A DNA stretch of 64,000 bases from Carnegiea gigantea. Lineage: Eukaryota > Streptophyta > Magnoliopsida > Caryophyllales > Cactaceae. Under the pieces are notes generated by a model. That model searched no databases, had not been told where the DNA came from, and saw nothing but the letters and a program-made list of their open reading frames with translations. The translations under genes were made by a program, and so were the position numbers. The stretch lies in the NCBI GenBank assembly GCA_029747015.1, contig JAKOGI010000007.1, positions 191,001 to 255,000 on the forward strand. The letters run 5' to 3'. Below, piece after piece: positions 11,437 to 24,099 of this stretch; positions within the stretch are counted from its first letter, which is position 1, and each line of letters starts with the position of its first letter.

Positions 11437-11868
11437 ATGATGATGACTTCCCCTGAAGCTGCAAGTGCAGGTGCAATGGCGATGGCGATAACGTACAACT
11501 GCAAGGAGTGTGGCGCGGACCTGAAGCTGAGCAGCGAGCGTCTCTACCCGTCGGGCGTCTACTTCGAAGCCGGCAACAAGAACACGCTCTCCTTCTTCTG
11601 GATCGACGGCGACCGTTTCAAGTTTGACAAGGAGGATAAGATCCGGCCCTTCTTCGAAACCCTTGATTACTGGGGCTTTCATCGCAATCGCACTAAGATT
11701 TCTTGCCGGAACTGCGGCTTCCTCCTCGGTCACATCTACGACGATGGCCCTCCTTTGACCGATGCCCACTACCCTTTTGGCCCCAGCCAGGTTATCCCCA
11801 GAAATCCCAGGTTCCGCTTCTTCACCACCGCCCTCATCCCTTCTTCCAATGCCCACTCCCACACTTAA
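11437..11868 (+). CDS. At4g08330-like small CxxC protein
   Basis: A 143-residue protein from one exon. The frame is open upstream but the first ATG in it is at 11437 (MMMTSPEAAS). It has two CxxC pairs, CKEC near the start and CRNC in the second half, with the family text (Y)xCxxCGxxLxLSS... and KxxCRxCGxLLGH. This matches plant proteins annotated as uncharacterised At4g08330, chloroplastic-like; a zinc-ribbon-like or Yippee-like fold is inferred from the paired CxxC motifs. The function is unknown. Codons are GC-rich compared with the AT-rich surroundings. The heat-shock-element LTR lies about 1.3 kb upstream in the same orientation. Confidence 0.85.
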   Translation: MMMTSPEAASAGAMAMAITYNCKECGADLKLSSERLYPSGVYFEAGNKNTLSFFWIDGDRFKFDKEDKIRPFFETLDYWGFHRNRTKISCRNCGFLLGHIYDDGPPLTDAHYPFGPSQVIPRNPRFRFFTTALIPSSNAHSHT

Positions 11869-14800
11869 CATTGTAAATTTATACAACCAAAGCATTCGTT
11901 GTCGCCGGGAATCTTTCCATTTCTGTCTGTCAATTCAGTTCCAATTTTCTGCCCTGAAAGCTTGATGAAAGTTACGATTTGTAAAATAAATGTCAGCTTC
12001 ATGTATCTGTAAGAAATGTCCTTGTGCAGTTTTATGGCCTTTAAATGCAACATGTGGCACACAACCTCAGCAGTGTAATACAAATGTGCTTATGAATTGC
12101 TGTTAGCTCACTATTTGCCTTGGAGAACTAGCTGAATTATCAACATAGGCAGAGTATCTTCATCTCGTTTGTGTCTATTCTCATCAGTGCAACTTCTCAA
12201 TTAATGTTTAGGCACGCAAGGAAGCCAGATGAAAGGGAATGATACTCTGATGTCTATAACTGTGCGATTCTTCACTTCCATTTGTTTTTCTCTTTGCTTC
12301 TTTCTCACCTTCTCATTGTGTATTTTGGCGTAAGAAGTGGTCTCTGTCATTTCATACTATTGGAGTAGCTATTAGAGACACGATATTACATCGTTTTTTG
12401 CACATTGGCATCACCAAAGCTTCACAACGCAAACGCAGTAATGATTTCTTATGAGCTTCGCACTGTTTTGTCCACTAATCAAAGCCAATGCCTGATTGAT
12501 CGGTTCGGCTCTTAAGGCTTAACAGTGAGCTGTAGGGGTGCTGAAGTCTGGGTCTGACCCCCAGGTTTCACCTGAGTGGTCTCTATGCATGGTTCTTGCA
12601 GGAGGTGACCATGGATCTAGGGTTCATGTCTTGCTTGTGTTCAAGGGCTTAGGGCATGATACCATTTAGGTTCTGTTACGAGACAAACCAGAGACTAGAA
12701 GTAATAGCATATGACAGCATGCTGCTATATAAATGATACTATGATATGGTGGTCCACTCGATTTTTATTCATTAGCCTCTGTTTCCAAACCAAATAAATC
12801 AGCCTCCCTGATCCCCTGAAGTGTGCATAAGGTGGGGTGCCGGTGGGGACAGGTCAGATGCACAGAAACCAAACCCTTGTCATTGAATTGTAGAGAGGCT
12901 GTTTCAGATGCAGAGAGCCCTATATAGATTTATTGCGCTGTCTAGGAGTTATGTCACATTATGTGCTTAGACAGTTTATCAGAAGTGAACATTTTTGTAT
13001 CTGTATAGTCGTAGATATGTGACTAACTGATTCATTGCAGATGCATTTGGTAGAAATGAGGAGTACAGGCAATTAATACAGGTTAATTGATCCTCCTGTA
13101 CCTGACTGAAGATTCTAGCTTTCTGAAAAGACTGCGTATCGAGGCTTGTTTGTTGTTAAATGCTCTAAAGGGAAAATCAAGAAGCCTATAATAGGTTATC
13201 CTTTTTGAGTTTTTTTTTTTGGGGGGGGGGGAGGTCAAGGAGGATCTCCAATCAAGAGAGCTTAGATAGAAAGTAGAGATATTATTGGATGATACAGACC
13301 CCGGAATTTGCAACACCCAATGCATAGTGTCCTCAGCTTTTTCCATTTTAGCGCATATGCTGTACAATGAAGTTCATGAAGGTATGCAAGGGAAGCGAAA
13401 CAAATCAATGCCCCTAGTTCTGCTGATGAAGGCCAGTCTTTCCATTTGAAGTTGCTTTCCCTCTCCTTTTGGAGACTTTCTCTAACTGTGGTGTTATCAG
13501 GATGAATGCAAGTCCTTCAAGTGGGATGAGTGATGAGTCTCCGTGAGCTGCTACTGTCTCCGGTCCTCAATCGAGAAACATGGATTTGCAATTGGAGAGA
13601 TTCTTCCAAAACTCACACAGAACTCCTTATTTTATGTTTTGACCGTTTTAAGTTCATGGTTTCTGCTATCAACTTCACTATGGTAAAGTTGTGTGGCCCA
13701 ACTTAGACAAAGGAAGTGAGGTTTCTGATTAGGCTGATTCAATTCCCATAGCGCTCTAATGTGTCAGTGGCACGACTCCTGATCAATGAGGTTAAGGTCT
13801 CATAGTAAAGTCTGGTCATTTTGTTGTTACATCAGAAATTCTCCTCCTTTCTTTCTCTTGTTGTTGTGATCTTGCCCCACTTTTTGGCGTGCAATCTGCT
13901 ATTTGTTACGGTGGTGTGACAGTTTCTATTTCCTATTCTGGCTACCTTAAAGCTTATCCCTCTCTTTGACAGTTTGCATTTGAACACTGGTAAGCGAGGC
14001 TCCCTGTGCGACCTAAGACTAGGCCAAAGATATGTTTTGATATACTTGTGCAAAGGTGAAGTTGTGGAGGAGGTGATAGTGGCTGACTCAAGTCACAAGG
14101 GGGGTGATATGCTCATAAAACCTGTGCAGAACTATAAAGAATGAATGTAATGACAAATAATGTGCTGGGCAATGGTCAAGCAAGACAAGTGCGGCTTTGA
14201 AGAGGTGCTGTGAAAATTTACTTGGAGGGATGTTTTGGACAGGAGTGGAGTAATACAATTGTACCATTCACTTCAGACCTACTCCCTTAGCTGATGTATA
14301 GCCTCTGCTTTTGGTTGCTTTTGAAGGCGGCAACTTTATCCATATCGTTTTCTTGGACGTAAGCCACGTCACGTATTATAGGCATAGCGTGGAACAATAA
14401 GAAGCAGGGCAGCTAGATTAATGTTAGTATGAGTGGGATGTTCGATGGATTTGAACTTGATTTAGTAGTTGATTTTAGTGTTATCTGTACTTGATCTTCA
14501 GCTTTTGACTATCATTAATCGAAAAAAGATAGGTTTTGATAATCAAGTAGCAACCACCGAGGCTTTTTGTTAAACTTCAGCAGCTCCCCTCGCAGGTGAA
14601 GCCACTGCCACCGAAGATTGCTGTGCACGATTTGTGCATGTGGCCATTTTCGATTATGACATCTTTCTTTCCTCTCTTTGTTTTTTTTTTTTTTGGTTTT
14701 TTTGTTTGGGGGGGGGGGGGAGGGAGACAGTGAATTCAATTTTGTTTGGTTTTGGGGGGCAAAGGTATGGGGCCTACTTTCAAGAATCAAGAGGGACAAG

Positions 14801-15633
14801 GTTAATGGAAGTATGGAACCTTTGTAATATTCAGGTTGGAACTTGGAGCCACTAATCTTTCACATGAAACGTATACTTAATCATTTGTCCAAGGGCGTCT
14901 CGTCCTTGAGAGCTTTAAATGGATGTGTTCACCATTTGACATGAATAATTGATGCTTCCCATATGATCATGGTATTTGCTTTGCTTTCATGAAGAATGAC
15001 AAACAATCTACACGATGATTAGTTATGATAGTACGTACTGGATATGCTATTATAAGGAAATAACCATTTTTGTTTCCTGTCTTTCTTTACCCCACCCGTT
15101 TAAAAGGAAATACCTTTCTACTTGCAAATTAAATTGTAAATAATTCGTCATCCGTAGCTTTGGAACCAATTTGACAATTTCGAAGATATGTTGGCAATAT
15201 CAGTAGTTGAAGGTAATTCCATAAGTTCACCTGGAATTAATAAAGCTTAGATATCGGTTATTGCAACTGAAGTGGAGGGCCATTCACTGGCAACTTTCTG
15301 GGCAGATTAGAACTGTTGACCAAGGAGTTTATAAAACTACCATCCATCCAAGTCATTGCGTACCACAACGTTCCCATGATGGTACTAAGAAAAATCATAA
15401 GGGTTGACCTTTTCCAACAAGGAAACTGCACGCCATGTTCATTCAATTTCCTCCCCTGCAATGTTGAACAGTTGTGCATATTAAAATGCAAATCACCTGT
15501 TAAACCAACGTGACGAGCTCACCGTGAAGCGGGAGCCAAGCACATGGAATGTAATCGTGGAGTATTCTATTCATCAGATTGGATAAATGCAATTCCAAGT
15601 TGAACAGTTTAAAAGCTCTGTTCACTCGCTTGC
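11869..15633. other. Long intergenic region, no gene recognised
   Basis: 3.8 kb with no protein match recognised on either strand. It contains T11-G11 (13210-13231) and T-rich-G13 (14681-14720) tracts. A weak tRNA-like stretch at about 12570-12650 (CCTGAGTGG ... GGTTCATGTC) may be the head of an old SINE but has no visible tail or duplication. Confidence 0.4.
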
Positions 15634-15659
15634 TCTCTTTCTCTCTCTGTCCCTCTCTG

Positions 15660-15691
<32 letters not shown>

Positions 15692-15692
15692 A
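15634..15692. repeat. CT/AC microsatellite upstream of the prolyl 4-hydroxylase
   Basis: A CT-rich run (15634-15667) passes into an AC run (15668-15692), about 120 bases before the start codon, probably in the promoter or 5' leader of the next gene. Confidence 0.85.
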
Positions 15693-15811
15693 GAGTCAGA
15701 GTGTAGTCTCTCCCTTTCTTAATAACAGAGGACCTTAACTTTTTCAGAATCAGACATTTGTGTTGTTGTGAAATTTGTGGTATCAGAAATCAATCATCAG
15801 GTTGGTCCAAA

Positions 15812-18800
15812 ATGGCGAAAGGTAAAGCAGGTCGGCCTGCTGCTCGAAAATCATCATCGTCATCATTATCATCAGCATCTTCGTCAATGCTGGTGTTCAC
15901 ATTGCTCTTGATGTTGTCGTTCGTAGTCTTGATCCTTCTGGCTCTGGGAATTGTGTCCCTTCCGAGCACCACCCCTGGCCCTCCCACTTCTCATAAAGTG
16001 CATGATCTCAACTCCATGGTTCACACCACTGTCCACAGGTTACTTCATTGCTATTCATCTTGTTATGTTAGCTTTTCTCTTCGTATCGTCTCATTCTCAT
16101 TCATTCTTTCTGGCCAGAGTCAAGGTGAGTCAGGAGAGAGATCATCAGTGGGTTGACCAAATCTCCTGGGAGCCCCGAGCTTTTGTTTATCACAATTTCT
16201 TGGTAAACTCTCCATCATTTTCCCTTCCTTATTCCCTCATTATCACTTTTAATTCGCAGATCATCTTACCTTTGCTGTTTTCATTTTGCCAGTCCAAGGA
16301 TGAATGTGAGTACCTCATTGACCTTGCTAAGCCTCATATGCAAAAGTCAATGGTTGTTGATGAGACAACAGGCAGGAGTAAAGATAGCAGGTATATACTT
16401 CCTTAATTGTATATGCCTCATGTACCAATTTTCCCTTCAATCTCTTTCTCTTTTACCTTTCTTCTTTATGCTATCTTAATCTACTTATTTAACTACTCAC
16501 CTTATCAACTTTTTGTTTCTCCTTCTCTTGTAGGGTGCGTACTAGTTCGGGAACATTTCTTGATAGGGGACGAGATAAGGTTATCAGAGCCATAGAGAAG
16601 AGAATTGCAGATTTCACCTTCATACCTGTAGGTATGTAAGCCTAGCTTCAAATTTTATCAAGCCCACTCCATTCTGAAATCTAAACAAGAGCTGTTAAGG
16701 GGAATCGTTGTATCGGTTGAGTCACTGATTACTTGTTGCTTGATGGATCATGAATTGAACATGTTTACCGCTTTTCACTTTCTTCTATCAACTTTGTAAC
16801 TTAATCTAGGGAGACCTACAACTTTCATGAAGTTGTTGGCACAATTTGCATCACTGTGTTGCTACCAAAGATCAAACCCTTCATGTGTTGCTTAACCGTT
16901 AGAGAGATTACACTTAGTAGCTTGATGCACTACCTCGTTTGTAGCGTGTACGCTCTGAAAATCTGATGGCACATTCACGTGTACACTCTGGGACTGCGCT
17001 CTTGAATCAGTGCCTGTGCAGTACTCTTTTGTCCCAACTATGGCCCTGTGGGGGCCGTTTCAGACTTTACAAGTTGGCCTGAACTGAGTTTACACATTTA
17101 AGTAGTTGTTTGGTGACATAACTTAAGCCTTACTTTATCCTATTGGCTTCTTTCCAGAGCAGTCAACCATGGGAATACAATGAAATCTCAGAGACACCTC
17201 CTAACTTGAGCCAGCTGACTTTTGAAAACATATTCAATTCAATCGTGCATTCACTGCCCCCGAACTAGAAGTCATATAACTTAATGGGATAGACTTATAC
17301 TGGAATTTGACACTGAAATAGCTCTGGACTTCTAAGTTCCGGAGCCTGTGTTATCTTCACGTCCATAGCTTATATAGCTTAATCGCATATGCATTATTTC
17401 TTAACCATGTTATATATGCCCACTTGTCATTTATCTCTTTTCTCTGCTGCTGTTCTACTTGCATTTTCTAGGGTGAAAACTTTCCTTCGGTTCACTATGT
17501 TCTTTTTCCTTTCATCCTAGCAAATCTTTTCCCGCAGTCTTGCATTTAGCCCCTTCTCTGGCTAGTAGCTTCTGTCCTTCTGCACTTTCCATCTCGTTCC
17601 GCGATTTGATTGCATCTGCTTGTCTTGGCTGAAGCTGGATGCATCTATATCTGTGGGACGATTGGCCTACTACATTTTTAGCGTAGGATAGGCATCTTGC
17701 AAGTTCAGATGATATGTTCTAATTTAAGTGGAACCTCTCAAGTATATGATCGCTGAATTAAATATGGGGCTGTATTGCTGAAATGCATGCCACAGAGACA
17801 CTGCTGGTGAAATTGCTTCAGATGTGGGCCTGAGACAATGAAACCCCTGCAAGCAGATCATCACATCTGAGATGGTAATGCCAGCCTATAAGTTGCTTGA
17901 CCACTGATCCATGACATGATGTCTAGCGTTTGATGATTGCTCCAGCCAGCTAGTGACTTCCCTTTAGCAACAAATCGTGAAAAGACTGTGAAATGTACTC
18001 TGAAAGAATTGGAATCTTTGTCATTGCCTACATCTTCCCTCTTTTGGTTACTTAATCCCTGTCTTCTGCTGATGATGTAGCTTTGGATTATTAACCTTCC
18101 ATTGTTGGACGTTGTCTGATTGCCGTCAACAGAGCACGGCGAAGGTCTTCAGGTTCTTCACTATGAGGTTGGACAGAAGTACGAGTCTCATTTTGACTAC
18201 TTCCTAGAGGATTTCAGCACTGCCAATGGTGGCCAACGAATAGCCACAATCCTCATGTACCTGTGAGTTCATCAGTCATCATTCTCTCTTCCCTCCTCTC
18301 TCACATTGGTTACTTTTCTGTTATACTATTCTTGTCCATGGAATCACTCTTAATCAAATTGAAATGAAATCTTTCTGGCTCTTTTTATTTGTGCATTGCT
18401 TCTGATTCTCTCCATCCAATACTTTGTTATAGGTCTGATGTTGAAGAAGGGGGTGAGACCGTTTTCCCTAATGCTAAAGGCAACATCAGTGCTGTACCTT
18501 ACTGGAATGAGCTGTCTCAATGTGGTAAAGAAGGGCTGTCAGTCAAACCAAAGAGGGGTGATGCGCTACTGTTCTGGAGCATGAGGCCTGATGCCTCCCT
18601 CGATCCCACGAGTTTGCACGGTAACATCCACAACCTGCTGTCTGCATAGTGCATACGATGCATTTATATTTTACGACACATTCATGTCAGGGTGATTAGT
18701 TTCTATGGAACTTAGGATGTGTCGTCTGTCGGGTTTAAGATCTGAGTCCTTCTTGTCACAGGTGGTTGTCCCGTGATTAAAGGGGACAAGTGGTCAGCTA

Positions 18801-18835
18801 CAAAATGGATACGCGTGAATGAATACCAAGCTTAA
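15812..18835 (+). CDS. Prolyl 4-hydroxylase (2-oxoglutarate/Fe(II) oxygenase), 7 exons
   Basis: Hydroxylates proline in secreted proteins such as extensins and arabinogalactan proteins, in the ER/Golgi. Exons: 15812-16038, 16118-16202, 16293-16390, 16534-16631, 18133-18262, 18433-18620 and 18762-18835, 299 residues, phases all consistent. A basic Ser-rich N-terminus (MAKGKAGRPAARK) precedes one hydrophobic segment (about 29-48), giving a type II membrane anchor. Iron ligands are H189 and D191 (SHFDYF) and H275 (LHGGCPVIKG); K285 is placed to bind 2-oxoglutarate. GGQRIATILMYL and EEGGETVFP are family hallmarks. Intron 4 is 1.5 kb. No ShKT extension is present, as in the shorter plant P4H group. 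Confidence 0.95.
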
Positions 18836-21768
18836 TTGAGATGTGGCATACATGCCACATATGTGCATTAGGTAATATGGTTCTCAATTTCTGGCTTTAC
18901 TTTTATCCTCAACTTCCCCCACCATTCGTGCAGTTTAGAGCTCATTTTTTTCTGTATGTGAGCTCATTTTTTTCTGTATGTGGCAGATCAAATTGTTCTC
19001 GGCGACGTAGTCCGTGTATCCTGTGTCACATGCTTCAGCAAAATGCAAGTTATGATAAGCTATGAGGAATGAAGTTGACGACCAATAGAATGGAGCCTTG
19101 AAATTTTGATGCTTCACTTTCCAGTTTTCTACCATTGTTATAAACACCGTTACCACCCAAATGCTCAACCAATATCTAGTTTTTCACACGTAGAACAAGT
19201 CTAGCTAGAATCACAATTGTTGACAGTATGCAAGAGGACTGAGTTGTTAACGTTCGTTGAAGATTTGGTCAATTGCATGTGCTGGCGGAGAAGTTGGAAC
19301 TTTCGATTATTTTTTTATTTTTTGGGGGTAATTGAAATTCACCATTTAATGTCTTTGCAAGTTTATGTTGGCTCAGACTTCGTTGTTGCTTTCTAATTGA
19401 GTCTGCAAATAGCAATTGGGTTTATGATTAAGGATGTTTTAGCAGACCACTCCATGGCATTAATGGTATGATTGAGGATAATTTCATGAATGCTAACAAA
19501 AGGGAAGTGATTTTCATGTCAGGTTTAATTGCAAAACCAAAGCGACTAACATGTTGGTCCGCAGTACAATTTCAACATTATTCCGCTTCTGCATGGCGTG
19601 CTGCGTCCATACCATGCGTATCTACTTTTCTCTTGTTCTTCTTGCAGGGTGGGTCAATCTGGTAGTGGTAGTTCACCCACCTGTTGATATTTCTTATATA
19701 CTATTCACAAATATCTCAGCCTCCAAATCAGCTGCTGTTTAATTAATTAAACAGATTGTTACTCGAAGCCTGCGTCTTTCTTTCACAGTTCTAGAACTAG
19801 ACCCTATCTAATTAGGGGGAAGCCTGACCTTTTACCAAACTTTATGAGTCTTGTTACCGGAAACCTTCGAAACGGTCTGATCAACAAAGGCGGATTGTAC
19901 AACGACAGTTTTACATTTGACCTTCTCGTGTCAAAAATTAGTCTTCATTCAATTGATTAAGCAACCTAATAAGAAACTCACTTCATTGCCACCAAACAGT
20001 CATAATCATGATTCATGATTTATCATTGCATAGTCATCTTCAACATGAGGGAATTATGAATAAGAAATTTTAACCGTTGCCTGTAAATGAATAAATCTAT
20101 GTTTAATCGATTCTAAAACAAGGCAAATTATTCACCAATTATAGCTTTAAACAATACAATGATGAGCTTCAAATATATGCTACTTTGTACAAAACTAATT
20201 AGTAACCAATAAAACAGTAGTGTCAAAGTGATGGAATTCCTTACCCAAGCAAGCGATGAGAGATGACATTGACCAATCAACAAAATGACAATTAATTTGA
20301 GGAAACCCATCTGCGGAGATCTCTTGAGGGATGTGGGATGTACTTGCAGCCTACTTCATTGGCTTTATCCACCCATATTTAAATAAGAAAATTAACCAGT
20401 TAAAATATCGCCATTTAAACCTTTCGGATATGTATTTGTTGGAACTACTGGATTAGATGTAATGTACAAAGACGAAGTTCAATTAGTCAGCCCTCTTCAG
20501 GGAGTGAATGTTAATGGATAGAGTAATGGAAAGACCTGCAAATGTTATGTCTTTGCCCTCTTCATGCCATGATCTTATAACTATGCTGAAAAATAGATAT
20601 TTTTGACAGTTGGAGATCTTAATCTTATGAGTTTAACTGATACTTAATATAAGAGTTCAACTTCATGTGTTAAAGTACCTTACATTACCCACTTTTTAGT
20701 AGTATTAATTAGTTACAAAATTGTTGAGTTAGAAAATCTATTGATTATGGCAACCAATATGAAAGACACTCTAATTTATCAACTTTATAAGTAAAGCATA
20801 GATTGCACGAGTAACGCATGAGTCACTCTTAATCAACCAATTTCATTATTTTCTTTCATCAAATGTGTGAAACGAAACATTAATTTTTACGTCGAATATA
20901 ATCAATTCTTTGCTTTTTTTTACCTTGAGATCATCCTATCATTTTTCCAAAAAAAAATTGTTAAAATTTACATTTCAAAAAACAAATGTTTACATATATT
21001 TTGGAAGATATGATGATTATGAAGAAATTCGAAATAAACGACTCCAATATATTATAAAGCAAAGTGGCAAGGAAGTAGTCATGAATGATGATGACCTCTC
21101 ACCTTGTTTGATGATGGTTTGATCCGAATTGGCGAAGTCATGGATAACACAAAGACAAGTGGGCGGTGAGCAGAAAGAGATACAACTGTTGGACACCATT
21201 TTTAAATTGTTTAATTAATTTATGCACAAAAGTACAACAGTCGAAAGTGCTAATAATATAATAATAATAAATAAAGGAGTAGTATTGCGTAGCAAGTAGG
21301 AAGCGGCAAATAGGCCACTTGAAGCCAAATGGAAAGGGTGTTGGGGTTTACTTGTCCAAGTCCAACCACGTATTTGATATTCATTATTCATGGGATTTGC
21401 TGAAGAGTTGTGAGTTATTTTCGTTGTTTTCTCGTGTCACAGAAAGTGATGTTTATTTTTGTTTTACCCACGAAGGAAAAAAAGGCAAAATCAAAACAAA
21501 CCCCCTTTTCTAGATTTTCTTGGAGAGACAGTAATATAGTATGAATAATAAATAAAAAGGGTGGCCTTGCCCTGTATTAAATTGGAGTGGGTGGACGTAG
21601 GTTTCTCTTAGCAACTAAGATTTTCTCTCCATCATCATCATCATCATCATTCATCAACCCTCCTCCCCTTTTCACCAATTCATTCACCTATATAGCTTTC
21701 CCATCTTCCTTAATCAATTCTCACAATCGGAAAAAAGTAATCATTCAGCTGATATTTTATACCTGGAG
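18836..21768. other. Intergenic region with a short tandem duplication and a palindrome
   Basis: No gene was recognised. A perfect 22-bp tandem duplication (AGCTCATTTTTTTCTG...) occupies 18939-18960 and 18961-18982 in the 3' flank of the hydroxylase gene. A perfect 20-bp palindrome CTGTTTAATTAATTAAACAG lies at 19735-19754. Confidence 0.7.
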
Positions 21769-21930
21769 ATGGAGTTCTTGGCATACCACCCATCTCAATC
21801 AATTGCCTCATCGTCTTCAATCCTCTCTAATTTGTCCGATAAGATACGAGCCACAATCAGTTTCGCCGTCTCTGCCGTCCTCGGCAATCTCTTCTCTGCC
21901 TTCTTCACTTTCTGCTTCGCATTGGGTTCG

Positions 21931-21966
<36 letters not shown>

Positions 21967-23349
21967 GCGTCTGTATATATATTAATCTTGTTGCCTGTTG
22001 AGGGTCTATGCATAGCACAGTCTGATTCTGATGTGGGTATCGCAAAAATCTGTGCTTTCTTCTTGATTCCATCTGGGTTTTCACAAATTGCATTTATTTC
22101 AATTATTACCCCGTTGTCTGCGCTTTCTCGGATTATTGCTTCAAAGGGCCTAGGGTTGGGGTTCGTTTGGATGATATGACCAGTGAGATTCGCAATTACT
22201 GGCAAGAAAATGATTTCCTGATGCGATGGGTATTACGAATGTTGATTGCAATCCACGAATCCTTGTTTGGACTAGGGAGGGATACGGACAGATCAGTTGC
22301 TTCCCTTGCGGCTACAAGCGTTTTATCTGTTCCCCAAATTGAAAATTTCAAGCACTTCTGTGTCCCTCAAATTGAGAATTTCGAGCACTTATCTTGTTGA
22401 ATTAAGGCAGATTAAATTAAGACTTGACGACTAATAGATTATGAAATCTGATAGGCATTTGGTATGTTCAATTCAATATGCAGTTGGGACGCTGCTGGGA
22501 GCAATGACTGGTGCTTTGATTGGGCAAGAGACAGAGAGTGGGTTCATAAGAGGAGCAGCCATTGGAGCCATCTCTGGTGCTGTCTTCTCCATTGAAGTAT
22601 TTGAGTCCTCAGTCGTCCTCTGGCGATCTGATGAAACTGGCCTTGGCTGCCTCCTCTACCTGGTATTGCTTAATTTTCACGGTGATTGGTGAATTCTCTA
22701 TTGATGAATGACTTGCTTATCTAATCTTATATCATGGATTTTGCTTTGCAGATTGATGTACTTGCAAGCCTTCTAAGCGGTAGACTTGTTCGAGAGCGGA
22801 TTGGTCCAGCCATGCTGAGTGCGGTGCAGAGTCAGGTAGTTTTGTGTTTCTGATGTTTTATTAGTAGAAGTCATGGTGAATGCCCATTGTCATTATGCAC
22901 TGTGTGTCTCCTAATTGTCAATATAATTATGATGGGTTTCAGATGGGTGCGGTGGAAATGAGTTATGATGAAGCTACCAACATATTTGACACGGGGGGAG
23001 CCAAGGGTTTATCAGGGGATTTAGTGGAGAAGATTCCCAAGATCAAGATCACAAACAACAACAATGTGGATGCCTCCGGGGAGAGAGTTTCCTGCTCAGT
23101 TTGCCTGCAGGTGTGTTCATCACTCTTATGAATCAGTCTGGAACTCGTGTTACTGTTGCTTGGCTAATGGCTAGCTGCTAAACTCAATCTAATGCTCTAC
23201 GTATCTGTCATTGAATTTGTGATTAGGATTTCCAAATTGGAGAGACGGTTCGGAGTTTGCCACAATGTCACCATATGTTTCATCTCCCGTGCATTGACAA
23301 ATGGCTACTGAGGCACGGCTCTTGCCCCTTGTGCAGAAGGGATCTGTAA
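21769..23349 (+). CDS. NEP1-interacting-protein-like RING-H2 protein, 5 exons
   Basis: Exons 21769-21925, 22484-22662, 22752-22835, 22943-23110 and 23227-23349 give 236 residues. A hydrophobic, Gly/Ala-rich N-terminal half ([20 protein letters not shown], then [20 protein letters not shown]) is typical of NIP1/NIP2 and likely anchors the protein in a membrane. The C-terminal RING-H2 finger has ligands C191, C194, C210, H212, H215, C218, C229 and C232, so it is a likely E3 ubiquitin ligase. In Arabidopsis, NIP proteins bind the organelle RNA polymerase RPOTmp at thylakoids; that role here is inference. Intron 1 carries a CT microsatellite right after the donor site and a degenerate tandem repeat (22330-22390). 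Confidence 0.93.
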
Positions 23350-24094
23350 TATTCATGTATTTACTCCACTACAAATTTTTGACCCTTAATGTTGCTCTAA
23401 TCAGAGTTTTTTCTTCCTGTTTTGAGGGGGAAAAAAAAAAAGAAAATTTACTTGTCAGGATCTTTCTGTGCATTATACTTACCAGTAAGAAACCACCCCA
23501 TGTAGATTAATTCTATGCTATATAGCCTACTGAGGCCTGACAGTCACAGTCAGAGCTGTATTGTTGTTGTACGTTTGGACCGATGATCATGTATAAAATT
23601 TTTGAGGTCATCTTGCCTCCTCTACTTATATTCGTATACTAGCATTTGGATTTTGTTTTCTTCCTTTCTTCCTTTGAAATGGATGATCCGCCATTACCGA
23701 ATTCTGTTGTTATTAGATATATGAGAAATGAGAACAAGTCACAGAAAGCTTCAACGAAGGGGGGCAGGGCTTCAATCATGGGATGAGAAATCCAAGTCTT
23801 TTTTATAACGCGTCAATTTAATTTAATGATGTTGTCAGAATGCTCAAATTATTTTGCGGCTCCCATTTATTGAATTGAAAATCAGGGAAGTTGCTTGATT
23901 AATTGAGAAATAGGAAAATCTGAATTTGAATTTGAACGGTGCTGGCCCTAAATTTAAGTTTGAGGTTGACGCTTGAGCTTCAGCAGTTAGAGCCCAGAGG
24001 AGGGGGACTGTCGGTGAGCCTCGAGCCTGTGCGCTCCTATCTTTTGAGGTCGTCTGAGAATTGAAAAATATAAACCATTCAGTGGGTTTTACTT
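23350..24094. other. Intergenic, no gene seen
   Basis: 3' flank of the RING gene. It holds no recognised coding or repeat structure apart from short homopolymers. Confidence 0.4.
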
Positions 24095-24099
24095 ATCAG

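Noticed and set aside
12570..12650. tRNA-like or SINE-head-like stretch
   Set aside because: A-box and B-box resemblance is weak, spacing is long, and no tail or target duplication was seen.
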